Positions 28,001 through 36,711 of a stretch of DNA of 64,000 nt are shown here, piece by piece. Origin of the DNA: a virus. The position numbers were made by a program, and so were the translations under genes. Within the stretch, counting starts at the first letter, position 1, and each line of letters starts with the position of its first letter. The notes beneath the pieces are model-generated. The model was not told the origin of the DNA and made no database searches. It saw only the letters and a list, made by a program, of their open reading frames with translations. Location of the stretch: positions 62,001 through 126,000 of IMG/VR virus record IMGVR_UViG_3300017917_002795. The stretch is one strand, 5' to 3'.

Positions 28001-28429
28001 TATGGACAATTCGCCCATACAGCATCCATCCCAGTAACAGCAAATGTATCAGCATCATTTGTTTTACCATTAACCTATTTTAATGATGGTGTACGCATAA
28101 CTAGTGGTAGTAGAATCACATTTGAAAATACTGGTTTATATAACATACAATATTCAGCGATAGCAAATCAAGGAGTAGGATCGCCTACTTTACGTCTATG
28201 GTTTAGAAAAACAGGATCAAATATAGATAATTCTACTTCAATAGTACAATTACAAAACAATAGTCAAACAGCATTAACCTATAATTTTGCATTTCCTTTT
28301 AATGCAAATGAATATGTTGAATTGTGGTATCAATCAAGCACAGCAAACACATCATTCCCATACACAGCTGCAGGAAACGGATTTCCAGCATCGCCATCGA
28401 TAATATTAACAGTAACACAGATAGCATAA
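25082..28429 (+). CDS. Large fibre protein with C1q/TNF-like tip
   Basis: The 1115-residue protein opens with a structural N-terminus (MPIASKNINAEKIQGNLDIT) and the FTGSFIGDGAGLYNLP module, followed by many TASYA/GSL repeats. A middle module (about residues 635-760, from ILIYVLNQSGQNIAKG to GYEIGELHDV) recurs in the 29389 protein. Long TGSLTVSGSSTF repeats suggest a beta-helical shaft. The last 140 residues (PVTANVSASFVLPLTYFNDG to ILTVTQIA) resemble a C1q/TNF jelly-roll head, a common trimeric adhesin tip. Likely a receptor-binding tail fibre. Confidence 0.8.
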   Translation: MPIASKNINAEKIQGNLDITTVSASAFTGSFIGDGAGLYNLPTGSLLTTASFNAYTGSNTSQFAGTASFAYSSSDAITASYYAETDPIFTAVSGTFTTTASFEAFTGSIQPQVDALIAATSSYVQSSQTASMTVLSSSYAQTASNILGGKATHVPYFITDTTLATSSIYQSGSTSVIINQDNNTTANPEALYVWQPSTTSINVISGKGNLNNYLQLNIQNTNQGPDASSDIVATANNGSETDNYIDMGINSQNYAGFLGGPNDSYLYSHGQNMWFGNINDGHDIIFFNSSSQEAIIKLTAAGQAEITGSLFGTASWARNAVSASTTVTASYAILAENAKNAVSASHATNSMNSLNAISASHALLADNALAANYAASAGNGGVTQLIAGSGVTLLPPSGLGNVTVIATGTGGVTIISGSIVTGSFTNTTSYTFNHNLGIRTPIITVFDSNYNQIIPQNIQLVDTASAIITFPTLESGFAIGSTGGTTGTALSSSYSTFSTYADTASYFAETDPVFVARSASLATTGSNTFRGNQTISGSVTITGSLTVSGSSTFTKIGPSIFSGSVTLVNGATGSLFGTSSFAITASYALNVLSASYAQTSSYALQVLSASYALTSSYATFAETASSSLNAQDILIYVLNQSGQNIAKGVVVHITASGNSSDIPRIITASYENDSNSANTLGVTNQAIANGGLGYVMTEGVLRGIDTSNFQSGQLIYLGATGSIIGTAPVAPLHAVRLGQVVREQSNNGSVYVRVDNGYEIGELHDVRDTTTTSSFGDLLIKSGSVWTNSKQLTGSYGITGSLTISGSSTFTNIGPAVFTGSVNITGSTTQTGNNTLIGNTTLSGSIDVSGSQTFNGTSSFYGNHLLSGSNTIRGNTFMFGNIQVSGSSNFNNSEFIVTGSTSILGNFNVKGTSVFSDTTFTVTGSQYFTGSSFINGNQTLTGNSTVTGSLNVLGNINVVSGSSFTRWGNKLFNYGQFAHTASIPVTANVSASFVLPLTYFNDGVRITSGSRITFENTGLYNIQYSAIANQGVGSPTLRLWFRKTGSNIDNSTSIVQLQNNSQTALTYNFAFPFNANEYVELWYQSSTANTSFPYTAAGNGFPASPSIILTVTQIA
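25208..25290 (+). repeat. 83-bp sequence repeated in the next fibre gene (copy 1)
   Basis: It is nearly identical to 28596-28679 at the DNA level (a few third-position changes). It encodes the TGSLLTTASFNAYTG module. Confidence 0.75.
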
Positions 28430-28430
28430 A

Positions 28431-29072
28431 ATGAGAATATTTCAACCCATAATCTCCGGATCATTTACAACCTCAGGATCTGTATTTTTACAAGGTTTAA
28501 CATCTACATCTCAGCCAAATGTTATTTTAATTGATACTGCATCTGGACAATTATACTTTACATCATCCGCTGATTTTGGCAGTGGTAATGTAGATACCGG
28601 TTCATTGTTAACTACTGCATCATTCAATGCATATACTGGATCTAATACTAGCCAATTTGCTGGAACTTCATCATTTGCTCAAACTACTAACACTGCAATA
28701 ACAGCTCAAACTGCATCATATAGCAGTATTTTAACGGTTAGTAGTAAATTATTAATTGATGCTACATTAACGGATTATGCATCTGTCACATCTACAATTG
28801 TAGGGTCAAATAACCTTGTTACACAGGCAACAGGATCATATACATCTGCATTTGGTAAGTATACGTTACATAATGGCGCAAATGCAAGATCCGGAGAGTT
28901 TTGGACGGTATGGAACGGCACAACAACAGTGTATACAGATACATCAACCAATGACATCGGAAACACTGATACAATTACATTTAATTCAGCCATAATCGGA
29001 AACAACATACAAATAGATGCAGTAGCTGGTTCATCTGGCTGGTCTGTGAAAATGCTAATAACTTTCATATAA
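28431..29072 (+). CDS. Short fibre protein
   Basis: This 213-residue protein starts two bases after the large fibre. It shares the TGSLLTTASFNAYTGSNTSQ module with that gene and then ends in a compact beta-rich domain (SKLLIDATLTDYASVTS to VKMLITFI). A gene start coupled to the large fibre suggests that the two are made together and may assemble on one fibre. Confidence 0.7.
   Translation: MRIFQPIISGSFTTSGSVFLQGLTSTSQPNVILIDTASGQLYFTSSADFGSGNVDTGSLLTTASFNAYTGSNTSQFAGTSSFAQTTNTAITAQTASYSSILTVSSKLLIDATLTDYASVTSTIVGSNNLVTQATGSYTSAFGKYTLHNGANARSGEFWTVWNGTTTVYTDTSTNDIGNTDTITFNSAIIGNNIQIDAVAGSSGWSVKMLITFI
28596..28679 (+). repeat. 83-bp repeat (copy 2)
   Basis: Second copy of the 25208-25290 sequence. 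The high DNA identity suggests recent module exchange by recombination. Confidence 0.75.
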
Positions 29073-29074
29073 CA

Positions 29075-29084
29075 TATTTATAAT
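29075..29084 (+). promoter_or_regulatory. Late-type motif
   Basis: TATTTATAAT lies 36 bases before ATG 29121. Confidence 0.35.
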
Positions 29085-29120
29085 AAACCGAGTCTTGGAT
29101 AGGGAAAAGATTTAGAAATT

Positions 29121-29357
29121 ATGGCTAACGAATTCATAGCACGCAACGGCCTTATTGCACAAAACAACACAGTTATAACTGGTTCATTGACCGTAACAAA
29201 CGGTATTACAGGAAGTTTATATGGAACTGCAAGTTGGGCCACACAAGCCATAACAGCATCATTCTTGCCCATCGGAACATACAACATAACATCGAGTTGG
29301 GCCGTAAGTGCATCAAACTCAATATCCGCATCATACATTGACGGAGGATTTTATTAA
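29121..29357 (+). CDS. Small fibre-module protein
   Basis: The 78-residue protein starts MANEFIARNGL and is made of GSLTV/GSLYGTASWA units like those of the long fibres. It ends SYIDGGFY; the next protein ends SSSVDGGTY. A shared DGG-x-Y terminus suggests a common docking or cap function, but this is inferred. It may be a truncated fibre or a separate small trimer. Confidence 0.65.
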   Translation: MANEFIARNGLIAQNNTVITGSLTVTNGITGSLYGTASWATQAITASFLPIGTYNITSSWAVSASNSISASYIDGGFY

Positions 29358-29361
29358 TGTA

Positions 29362-29371
29362 TATTTATATA
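29362..29371 (+). promoter_or_regulatory. Late-type promoter motif
   Basis: TATTTATATA ends 17 bases before ATG 29389. Confidence 0.45.
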
Positions 29372-29388
29372 AAAAAATGATGTAAATT

Positions 29389-29985
29389 ATGTCGACTAGA
29401 ACCATACATTGGACCGAAGATACTAAAACGATGAAAATCCGCACTGACATTCCGGGATTTTTCATTGAGTTCAGCAATCAGATGGTTTACCGCATAAAAA
29501 ACGAAACTGGCACGACATTAACACCGGGTACGGTTGTGCGGTTTTCTGGTTCTGACACATTTCCTACGGTTGCATTAGCTGATTATACTTCATACGCAAC
29601 ATCAGAAGGAACATTGGGAATTGTAGCACATTCAATATCCAATGACGCTGAAGGATATGTAGTAACAGCCGGTATAGCTCGAAACATCCCGTTAACTGGA
29701 TATGACAACGGTACAGACCTTTATTTGCATTCCTCCGGTTCATTCACTGCAACACGTCCTACCGCACCTCTTCCGGAAGTGTATTTAGGTACTGTGATAC
29801 GATCAGGCAGCGCTGGCATAATGAGTGTAAACATTGAATTAGGCGCTGAATTAGAAGAATTGCATAATGTTAAAATAAATAATCCTAACAATGGAGATAT
29901 ATTATCTTGGGATTCAACACAAAACGTTTGGAAAAATATTAACAACACAAATTCATCCTCCTCGGTAGATGGCGGAACATATTAA
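29389..29985 (+). CDS. Fibre-associated beta-module protein
   Basis: The core of this 198-residue protein (MVYRIKNETGTTLTPGTVVR to ELGAELEELHNVKI) is the same module as residues about 635-760 of the large fibre. After it comes a short helical NNPNNGDILSWDSTQ segment and a C-terminal VDGGTY. The module is common in virion proteins of related phages, where it links shaft and head; here it stands nearly alone. Confidence 0.65.
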   Translation: MSTRTIHWTEDTKTMKIRTDIPGFFIEFSNQMVYRIKNETGTTLTPGTVVRFSGSDTFPTVALADYTSYATSEGTLGIVAHSISNDAEGYVVTAGIARNIPLTGYDNGTDLYLHSSGSFTATRPTAPLPEVYLGTVIRSGSAGIMSVNIELGAELEELHNVKINNPNNGDILSWDSTQNVWKNINNTNSSSSVDGGTY

Positions 29986-29997
29986 TATATTTAAAAG

Positions 29998-30687
29998 ATG
30001 GCAGATAAAATATTACATAAACGTAGTTTAACACCAGGCAGTGTTCCTACAACCGCATCAATTCTTCCAGGCGAATTGGCAATAAATGTACCAGATGGTA
30101 AATTGTTTTTACGGCAATCTGGCAGTGTAGAACGAATCGTTAACATAGGAGAATCGGCTTCATTTGCAGCAACTGCATCATTTGCCACTTCAGCGTCCAC
30201 AGTACCTGCTAGTGGTGTTGTAGGTTTAAATTTATCTCAAATAGCAACAGGGAGTGTAACTGCATCTGTTTCTGCAACACAATTTACAGTTTCCAGCGGA
30301 AGCACAACAGAATTCACTGTGACAGGAACGGGGGTGACCATAGGAAGTGTTATAACAGATACACATACCGTTACCGGTTCATTACTCGTGTCTGGATCAG
30401 TCATTGCAGCAAGTTTTTCTGGTTCATTTACTGGTTCATATACTGGTTCATTTAGAGGTGATGGATCCCTTTTAACGGGTATAGAAAACATTCGACGAAG
30501 CGATTTTACTGGGTCAGTTGATCCAAATATCAGTTTGCTTTATTTAGGTGAAGCACGGCTTGGATCTTTAGAATCAGATGCAGTTTGGAGTATTTCTCAA
30601 CTCACTATATCTTCATCTGGGGCAACAACCACACGAACCACTTCAAGTGCAGCTTGGACAAACAGATACACATACACATATTTATAA
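29998..30687 (+). CDS. Fibre protein with tropism-determinant-type N-terminus
   Basis: The N-terminus (KILHKRSLTPGSVPTTASIL followed by PGELAINVPDGKLFLR) is the classic attachment sequence of many phage tail fibres (KRSxTPGxVP...LGELAINxxDGKLF). Then follow FSGSFTGSYTGSFRGDGSLL repeats, and a short C-terminal beta domain ending NRYTYTYL. It probably attaches to the virion by its N-terminus. Its 229 aa length is short for a complete adhesin. Confidence 0.75.
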   Translation: MADKILHKRSLTPGSVPTTASILPGELAINVPDGKLFLRQSGSVERIVNIGESASFAATASFATSASTVPASGVVGLNLSQIATGSVTASVSATQFTVSSGSTTEFTVTGTGVTIGSVITDTHTVTGSLLVSGSVIAASFSGSFTGSYTGSFRGDGSLLTGIENIRRSDFTGSVDPNISLLYLGEARLGSLESDAVWSISQLTISSSGATTTRTTSSAAWTNRYTYTYL

Positions 30688-30690
30688 TAA
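30679..30690 (+). promoter_or_regulatory. Late-type motif
   Basis: TATTTATAATAA overlaps the upstream stop and ends 10 bases before ATG 30701, with AAAGGA between. Confidence 0.4.
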
Positions 30691-30700
30691 AGGAAATGTT

Positions 30701-30991
30701 ATGCCAATACAATCTGTAAACCCGATCATAGTAGATGACGTTGAATATCCATACTACACAGTAAACCTATCAATTTCACCTTTAGTTAAAGACACGGAAG
30801 TTGGTGCTAGTGTTGCAATGCGTTTAACACCGTACCGTGAATTGGAGGGAGGACGCCCTGATATATTACAAGGACATGATCAGCCTGTGGTTTATTTGGA
30901 TGTATTTGCTTCTGAAGACGTGCCAGCTGAAACGGCAGCATACAACATTTTAGGAATCATTCAACAATTCATAACGGAAAAAGGATTGTAA
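30701..30991 (+). CDS. Small hypothetical virion-region protein
   Basis: This 96-residue protein (start at 30701 with AAAGGA upstream, not the longer overlapping frame) has alternating hydrophobic strands and ends ILGIIQQFITEKGL. It precedes the four G8-like paralogues with no gap. No family was recognised. Confidence 0.65.
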   Translation: MPIQSVNPIIVDDVEYPYYTVNLSISPLVKDTEVGASVAMRLTPYRELEGGRPDILQGHDQPVVYLDVFASEDVPAETAAYNILGIIQQFITEKGL

Positions 30992-32407
30992 ATGCCGAAT
31001 AGATGGCCCATAGCAAGTGGTAATTGGAGTAATTCCACAATTTGGAATGGTGGTTTAGGAGTACCTACAGCATCTGATGATGTATATGCTAATAGTCAAT
31101 CAATTTATATTGATACCGATATAACAGTACTAACATTACGTAATGCAGCTATAACCGGTGTAACACAAGGTGGAATATTTTATTTAAATAATGGTGTTAA
31201 TGTTAATTTAACAGGCGTACCGGCAATGTTCCATACAGGACCTTCAGTATTTGCAGTTACAAACACTCCATTGGTAATAATATCTGGATCGAATACTGCA
31301 ACTATTACTGGCAGTTTAGGAGCAACTTTATTTGGTCCAAAAATACATTTACAAGATAATTCAAGTTTACGTATTTCTGGAAGTGTAGTTTCTACAACTA
31401 ACACAGCAAATATAGGAATACGACATAGTTCAACTGGTAATCTAACTATAACGGGTAGCATCACCGGTAGTTCGGGAGGAGGATCAGCTCATTGTATATA
31501 TGTCGATGGATCTGGTTCTTTATTCATTTCTGGTAGCGTATTAGGAGCAGGATCGTCTTATGGCATATACAATTTATCATCAGGAAATGTTCGTATTATA
31601 GGAACAATCACCGGCGCTAGTGGTAACAATACAGCAGTTTCTGTATATAATTTATCTAATGGAAATATTATAGTTACAGGTAGTATTTTAGGTGCACCTG
31701 ATGCTAACTTTAATGGTAAACAGGGTATATACAATGCAGGCGCTGGAAGTGTCTACATTTCCGGCAGTGTGTTTGGAGGTCGAGGCGGCCAACAAGCAAA
31801 TGGAGTAGCAAATGCATCAGTAGGTACGGTTATTATAGATGGCACCGTAACAGCTGGTCAAGCTGGCTCTGGACCGAACGCTTCAATGTACGGTGTATTT
31901 AACTCAGGAACGGGAACTTTAATTGTTAGAGGAGCTATCTCAGCTAGTATAATATCACCAGGTGTTGGAGCTACGTCAACTACATCAACAAACCTATTCA
32001 CAGGCCCATTTCGTAACACAGGTTCATTCAATGCAGTTTACGCATATCGTATGCAAATGTTAAGCACTTCATCTCAATGGACATTTGATACTGAAGTAGC
32101 GGGTGTAACAAAAACCCTAACTACCATAGAATCTATAACTGGAGCTCCATCTGCATCTAATGTTAGGGATGGTGTTACTTATGGTTTAAATGGCAATTTA
32201 ACGGGTTCACTTAAAATGCCTAATCCAACAACTGTTCGACTTGGAGTTGCAACAGATAATACAACAGGCTCTGCCATTTTAACAGCAGAAGATATGTTTA
32301 ATGTTGCAACACAAACATTAACTACCTCGGGTAGTATAGGAAATTTATTAACCGGATCTTCCACTGTGCAAACAACGGGAGCTACCATATCCGCATTTAA
32401 AGTATAA
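30992..32407 (+). CDS. G8/beta-helix-like adhesin, paralogue 1
   Basis: The N-terminus (RWPIASGNWSNSTIWNGG followed by PTASDDVYANSQS) has the W-x-x-GNW...W-x-G...P...DDV pattern of G8-like domains. The body is a run of SGSVxxTxxxNIxITGSI repeats consistent with a right-handed beta-helix. The C-terminal 130 residues (ASNVRDGVTYG, LTGSLKMP, DNTTGSAILTAEDM) are conserved in all four paralogues. Likely a tailspike or fibre subunit; a glycan-binding or -cutting role is possible, but no catalytic residues could be assigned. Confidence 0.75.
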   Translation: MPNRWPIASGNWSNSTIWNGGLGVPTASDDVYANSQSIYIDTDITVLTLRNAAITGVTQGGIFYLNNGVNVNLTGVPAMFHTGPSVFAVTNTPLVIISGSNTATITGSLGATLFGPKIHLQDNSSLRISGSVVSTTNTANIGIRHSSTGNLTITGSITGSSGGGSAHCIYVDGSGSLFISGSVLGAGSSYGIYNLSSGNVRIIGTITGASGNNTAVSVYNLSNGNIIVTGSILGAPDANFNGKQGIYNAGAGSVYISGSVFGGRGGQQANGVANASVGTVIIDGTVTAGQAGSGPNASMYGVFNSGTGTLIVRGAISASIISPGVGATSTTSTNLFTGPFRNTGSFNAVYAYRMQMLSTSSQWTFDTEVAGVTKTLTTIESITGAPSASNVRDGVTYGLNGNLTGSLKMPNPTTVRLGVATDNTTGSAILTAEDMFNVATQTLTTSGSIGNLLTGSSTVQTTGATISAFKV

Positions 32408-32409
32408 TT

Positions 32410-33609
32410 ATGCCGAATAGATGGGCTATATCATCAGGTAATTGGAGTAATGCTGCTATATGGAGTGGTAGTATAATACCTACTGCATCTGACGATGTAT
32501 ATGCTAACAATCAAACAGTTACAATAGACCAAAACATTACCGTACTTAGCTTAAGAAATTCTACATCTGTTGGAGGTAGTGGTATAGCAGGCGGTATCTC
32601 TGCAAGTGGGCAATTTATATTAAATGATTATATTACTATAACAACAACTGGTTTAGGAGTATATGCTACAAATCCGGCTTGTGTAAATTATAGTGGATCC
32701 TTTTCTGCATCAATTATTGCTAACTGCTATGCATCGCATACCACAGATGCTATACCAGGCGTATTGAATTCAGGTTCAGGTATACTTAATATAATAGGAA
32801 ATGGTTATGGTTCTGGTAACGCTCCATTTGCTGGTGCACGAGCAGGTACACCTGGTATAATTAATAGAAGTACCGGAACAATAAATATATTAGGTAATGG
32901 TTATGGTGGAATAGGTGTAAACGGTGGTAGTGACGGAATACGTAATAATGGAGCTGGTAGTATTAATATTACCGGAAGTTTATATTCAATATTAATACCA
33001 TCAAATGGAAATACAACTAATGCAGGTGCTAGAAATTCGTCAACTGGAACTATTAATATTTCTGGTAGCATCATATCAGGCTTTGGCGTTGCATTAATTA
33101 ATGATTCTACTGGGCCTATTAACATAATAGGCTCTATATATTCATCTAATAATGCTGTTGGAGTATCGTCAACATCTACTGGAATTATAACAGCAACAGG
33201 CCCATTCTACAACACCAATACCCGTAACGCAGTATTTGCACAAAATCTCCAATTTATATCAGGATCGCCTACCACATGGACATTTGATACAGAAACTTTT
33301 GGAGGTACAACAACATTATATTCATCTGGCTCAGTATCTGGTTATCCATCCACCTCAAATGTAAGAGCAGGAATCATATATGGAGACACAAACCAATTTA
33401 CAGGCGTTGTAGTAATACCTTCTGCATCAAATGTAATTCGAGGTGCATTAGTAGATAACACTACTGGTTCAGCTTCATTCAATGTAAATAATGCATGGAG
33501 TGCATTAACAAGCAGTTTATCATTAACAGGAAGTTTAGGGGCACGTTTACGCAACGTTTCAACAGTTACAACAGCCGCAGGCGCAATAGCTTCAAAAGGA
33601 AAATTATAA
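32410..33609 (+). CDS. G8/beta-helix-like adhesin, paralogue 2
   Basis: The domain order matches the previous gene in a shorter form (399 aa). The N-terminus RWAISSGNWSNAAIWSGS is followed by PTASDDVYANNQT, then NIxGNGYG/SINITGSL repeats, and the shared C-terminal block. Start codons of the four paralogues follow the previous stop by two to four bases, so they are translated as one unit. Confidence 0.75.
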   Translation: MPNRWAISSGNWSNAAIWSGSIIPTASDDVYANNQTVTIDQNITVLSLRNSTSVGGSGIAGGISASGQFILNDYITITTTGLGVYATNPACVNYSGSFSASIIANCYASHTTDAIPGVLNSGSGILNIIGNGYGSGNAPFAGARAGTPGIINRSTGTINILGNGYGGIGVNGGSDGIRNNGAGSINITGSLYSILIPSNGNTTNAGARNSSTGTINISGSIISGFGVALINDSTGPINIIGSIYSSNNAVGVSSTSTGIITATGPFYNTNTRNAVFAQNLQFISGSPTTWTFDTETFGGTTTLYSSGSVSGYPSTSNVRAGIIYGDTNQFTGVVVIPSASNVIRGALVDNTTGSASFNVNNAWSALTSSLSLTGSLGARLRNVSTVTTAAGAIASKGKL

Positions 33610-33612
33610 GAT

Positions 33613-35412
33613 ATGCCATATATTAGATACGCAGTTCAAAACGGAGCATGGAGTAGTGGATCTACTTGGGATAATGGTGCAGTACCATTAAATGGAGATG
33701 ATGTATATGCTGATGGGAGAACCATAACAATAAATCAAAACATCGACGTATTTAGAATTACTAATACACCTAGCCCATCTCGTTTACCAGGAAATGCAAT
33801 ACCCATAATGACTTCAAACACAACACCAGAAGGTGCTGTATCTGCAAGTAGTTTTAGTGGTACATTATTTCCGTGGCGTGCATTTGATAATAGTTATTCA
33901 ACATGGTGGCAGTCTGTAACAGCAAATTCAGCTTCAATTGCATATCAATTTTCTTCTGGAAAAGTAATTAAACAATATGCATTTTATTCACATGCTACAA
34001 ATGCCCAAAACATTAGAAATTGGTTTTTTGAAGGAAGTAATGATAATATAACATATACTATTATTGAAACAGTTACAGGATTTACAACTGCTATCAATAC
34101 ATGGTATGTGAGGAACGTATCTGCAAATACAACATCATATACTTGGTATAGAATAAGAATAGAAGCAGTACAAACCCTAGGAAACTTACCTACAATACCG
34201 CAAATTAACATGACTGAACTTACTAGCTCAGCTTATTCAACAGGTAATAGTGGTAGTTTCGTTTCTGGAGGAGACATACAAATTTCCGCATCTGCACAAG
34301 TAGCAGATGGATTTTTTGGTATCCACCCTCAAACAGGAACTAACACAACATCATTTCTTACAATTACAGGTTCACATCGTGTTGGAGTTACTGGAAGTGT
34401 TGCAGCTCCACAAGGGTTAACATTTACAACTTCTAGATATGGAGTAACTATTGCCGAAGGTGGAACTTTAGGAGTTATAGGTGATGTATATGGAGGATCT
34501 GCAGCAGGAGGTAGTTCTAATGTATGGGGAATATTTTGTACATCTGGCAGTGTATTTATAACAGGAAGTTTACGTTTTTTTGCTAACGGCGGAAACACTA
34601 ACGGTTCTCCTTTATATATTGCAAATGGAACTGCTAGTATCTCTGGAAGTTTATTTTCATCATCAGTTACCACTCCTATAACACTTGCCGCTGGTAGTGC
34701 CTTAGTAAACATTGTTTGCACACCTGTTATCACCGGGACTAGCCTTCAGGGAAATATGCAAATAGGAGGAACTAATAGCGGAACTTTAAATTATACCGGT
34801 TCAGTCATTGGAAATAATGCTCCGGGTATTCAAATAGCAGGAACAATGACAGTTAATATCTCCGGGAGTATTTCATCAGTTGGTGCTGCATCTGGATTTT
34901 TAGCTCAAGGAACAGGAACAGTTACAGTTAATGGATCTATTATATCAACTAATGCACAACCCGGACTCCAATCAACATCAACTGCTTTAATTCGAGTAAC
35001 AGGTCCATTAATATCTCAAAATAATTTTAATGCAGTGTATGCACAACGTATACAATTTATCTCCAGTTCAACCCCATTCTATACTTTACAATCAGATACA
35101 TTTAATAAAAATGTTACTTTATATGACCAAAATTACCCTGCAGCATTCCCAGCTGTAACTGATGTTCGAAGTGGAAGTTTATACGGGGTTACAAGTCAAC
35201 TTTCTGGATCAATGGTAGTGCCTGCAACAAACGACGTACGTTACGGAGTACCCGTGGGTAACACAACAGGTTCTGCTACATTGACACCTTTAGACGTTTT
35301 AAATTACGCCGTACAAAATTTAACAGGTTCCAATTCAGTTGGAGCTCGTTTACAAAATATTTCAACAGTACAAACCACAGCAGCAACTATTGCTGCTTTT
35401 AAAGGAAAATAA
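33613..35412 (+). CDS. G8/beta-helix-like adhesin with discoidin-like insert, paralogue 3
   Basis: The N-terminal G8-like part (GAWSSGSTWDNGAVP...GDDVYADG, residues 1-50) is followed by an insertion of about 140 residues resembling an F5/8 type C (discoidin, CBM32-like) domain: PWRAFDNSYSTWWQS, an IAYQFSSGKVIKQYAFYSH strand pair and WFFEGSNDNITYTIIETV. After that come beta-helix repeats and the shared C-terminal block. Discoidin domains bind glycans or lipids. The insert is absent from the other three copies, so this copy probably gained a new binding module. Confidence 0.75.
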   Translation: MPYIRYAVQNGAWSSGSTWDNGAVPLNGDDVYADGRTITINQNIDVFRITNTPSPSRLPGNAIPIMTSNTTPEGAVSASSFSGTLFPWRAFDNSYSTWWQSVTANSASIAYQFSSGKVIKQYAFYSHATNAQNIRNWFFEGSNDNITYTIIETVTGFTTAINTWYVRNVSANTTSYTWYRIRIEAVQTLGNLPTIPQINMTELTSSAYSTGNSGSFVSGGDIQISASAQVADGFFGIHPQTGTNTTSFLTITGSHRVGVTGSVAAPQGLTFTTSRYGVTIAEGGTLGVIGDVYGGSAAGGSSNVWGIFCTSGSVFITGSLRFFANGGNTNGSPLYIANGTASISGSLFSSSVTTPITLAAGSALVNIVCTPVITGTSLQGNMQIGGTNSGTLNYTGSVIGNNAPGIQIAGTMTVNISGSISSVGAASGFLAQGTGTVTVNGSIISTNAQPGLQSTSTALIRVTGPLISQNNFNAVYAQRIQFISSSTPFYTLQSDTFNKNVTLYDQNYPAAFPAVTDVRSGSLYGVTSQLSGSMVVPATNDVRYGVPVGNTTGSATLTPLDVLNYAVQNLTGSNSVGARLQNISTVQTTAATIAAFKGK

Positions 35413-35413
35413 T

Positions 35414-36661
35414 ATGCCAAATAGATGGCCCATAAATTCGGGAAGTTGGAGTGATTCCACAATATGGAATGGTGGTTTAGGAGTACCTACAGCATCCGAT
35501 GATGTGTTCTTAAACAATCAAACAGTAACATTAGACCAGAACGTAACTGTACAAAGTATACGAAGTGCTGCTTCTGCATCTACTATTACTGCAGGTGGTA
35601 GAATTGAAATTTATAGTGATTATAACATTACAGCAACTCCTAATGGATTCCAACCCTATGGTACTGCAGTAACAAATGGGTTTATACAATATTTTAATAG
35701 TGGTTCTATAATGTTAGTAGGAAATATTCCATTAAATAGTAATGCATTAGCTGGGATTCCACAAGGGATAGGAAATATTGGAACGGGAACTATTAATTTT
35801 ATCGGGGATGTGTTTGGGTTCAATGGGCAAATTGCCACAGGGTGGGCAATTGGTAATTTATCCTCTGGTACTATCAATATAATTGGAAATGTAACAGCAG
35901 GATTAAATGCAGGAGCCCATGGTGTTTATAATACATTAAACGGTACTATCAATATAACAGGAAACGTTAATGGAGGAACTACTAGTTTTAATAGAAATGC
36001 AGTATATAATGCAGGTACAGGTATAATTAATGTAACAGGTAATATCATAGCAGGAACCAATTCAGCTAATACAACAGCGGGAATAAATAATATTTCGATA
36101 GGCACCGTGAATGTTACAGGAAATGTTACTGGTTTAGGTTGGGCTGGAATTTCTTCAACCACAGCAGGTATCATAAACGTAATAGGTCAATTACAAGCTT
36201 CAACCACAGCAAATGCAGTATCATCAACCTCAACCACAGCAACCAACATATTCTCCGGCCCATTCATCAACTCAGGTTCACGCAATGCAATATATTGTTA
36301 CAACGTACAAATGTATAAAAACGCAGTAACATCATATCAAATAGGTGTATCTGGATCAAACAATACAATTACATTACTTAGTGAAAACCAAGCCACAGGT
36401 ATGCCAGCAGCTACAAATGTTCGTAGTGGTATTACGTACGGCCCAACTAACACATTAACAGGCTCAATGGCAGTACCACACCCAAACTCAGTTTCATATG
36501 GTGTACAAGTAGATACTACAACAGGGTCTGCTATAGTAAAACCAGAAGATATTTGGAATATTCCTTTAACTTTATTAACTTCATCAAATAGTATTGGACA
36601 ACGTTTAGCATCTTCTACTACATCAGCTTCAATGGCTGCGATAGTAAATGCATTCGGATAA
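35414..36661 (+). CDS. G8/beta-helix-like adhesin, paralogue 4
   Basis: The start is placed at ATG 35414, not the upstream in-frame codons that overlap the previous gene. The N-terminus (PNRWPINSGSWSDSTIWNGG) is the closest to paralogue 1. NITGNVNGGTT/INVTGNIIAG repeats follow, then the shared C-terminus ending MAAIVNAFG. At 415 aa it closes the adhesin array. Confidence 0.75.
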   Translation: MPNRWPINSGSWSDSTIWNGGLGVPTASDDVFLNNQTVTLDQNVTVQSIRSAASASTITAGGRIEIYSDYNITATPNGFQPYGTAVTNGFIQYFNSGSIMLVGNIPLNSNALAGIPQGIGNIGTGTINFIGDVFGFNGQIATGWAIGNLSSGTINIIGNVTAGLNAGAHGVYNTLNGTINITGNVNGGTTSFNRNAVYNAGTGIINVTGNIIAGTNSANTTAGINNISIGTVNVTGNVTGLGWAGISSTTAGIINVIGQLQASTTANAVSSTSTTATNIFSGPFINSGSRNAIYCYNVQMYKNAVTSYQIGVSGSNNTITLLSENQATGMPAATNVRSGITYGPTNTLTGSMAVPHPNSVSYGVQVDTTTGSAIVKPEDIWNIPLTLLTSSNSIGQRLASSTTSASMAAIVNAFG

Positions 36662-36693
36662 TTTGGATTTTTCAATTCATTTTCATATAATAA
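36662..36693 (+). promoter_or_regulatory. Bacteroidetes-type promoter before tail operon
   Basis: TTTG (36662-36665), spacer 20, TATAATAA (36686-36693), with ATG at 36712 and AAAGGA between. Confidence 0.55.
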
Positions 36694-36711
36694 ACAAAAA
36701 GGATAAAAGTT

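Noticed and set aside
30578-30700. Extended frame upstream of the 30701 gene
   Set aside because: It lies inside the preceding fibre gene and lacks a signal; ATG 30701 has AAAGGA.
35339-35413. Extended start of paralogue 4
   Set aside because: It lies inside paralogue 3; the shared N-terminal motif begins at ATG 35414.
17337-36661. Diversity-generating retroelement variable region in the fibre genes
   Set aside because: No reverse transcriptase or adenine-biased template/variable repeat pair was seen in the window.
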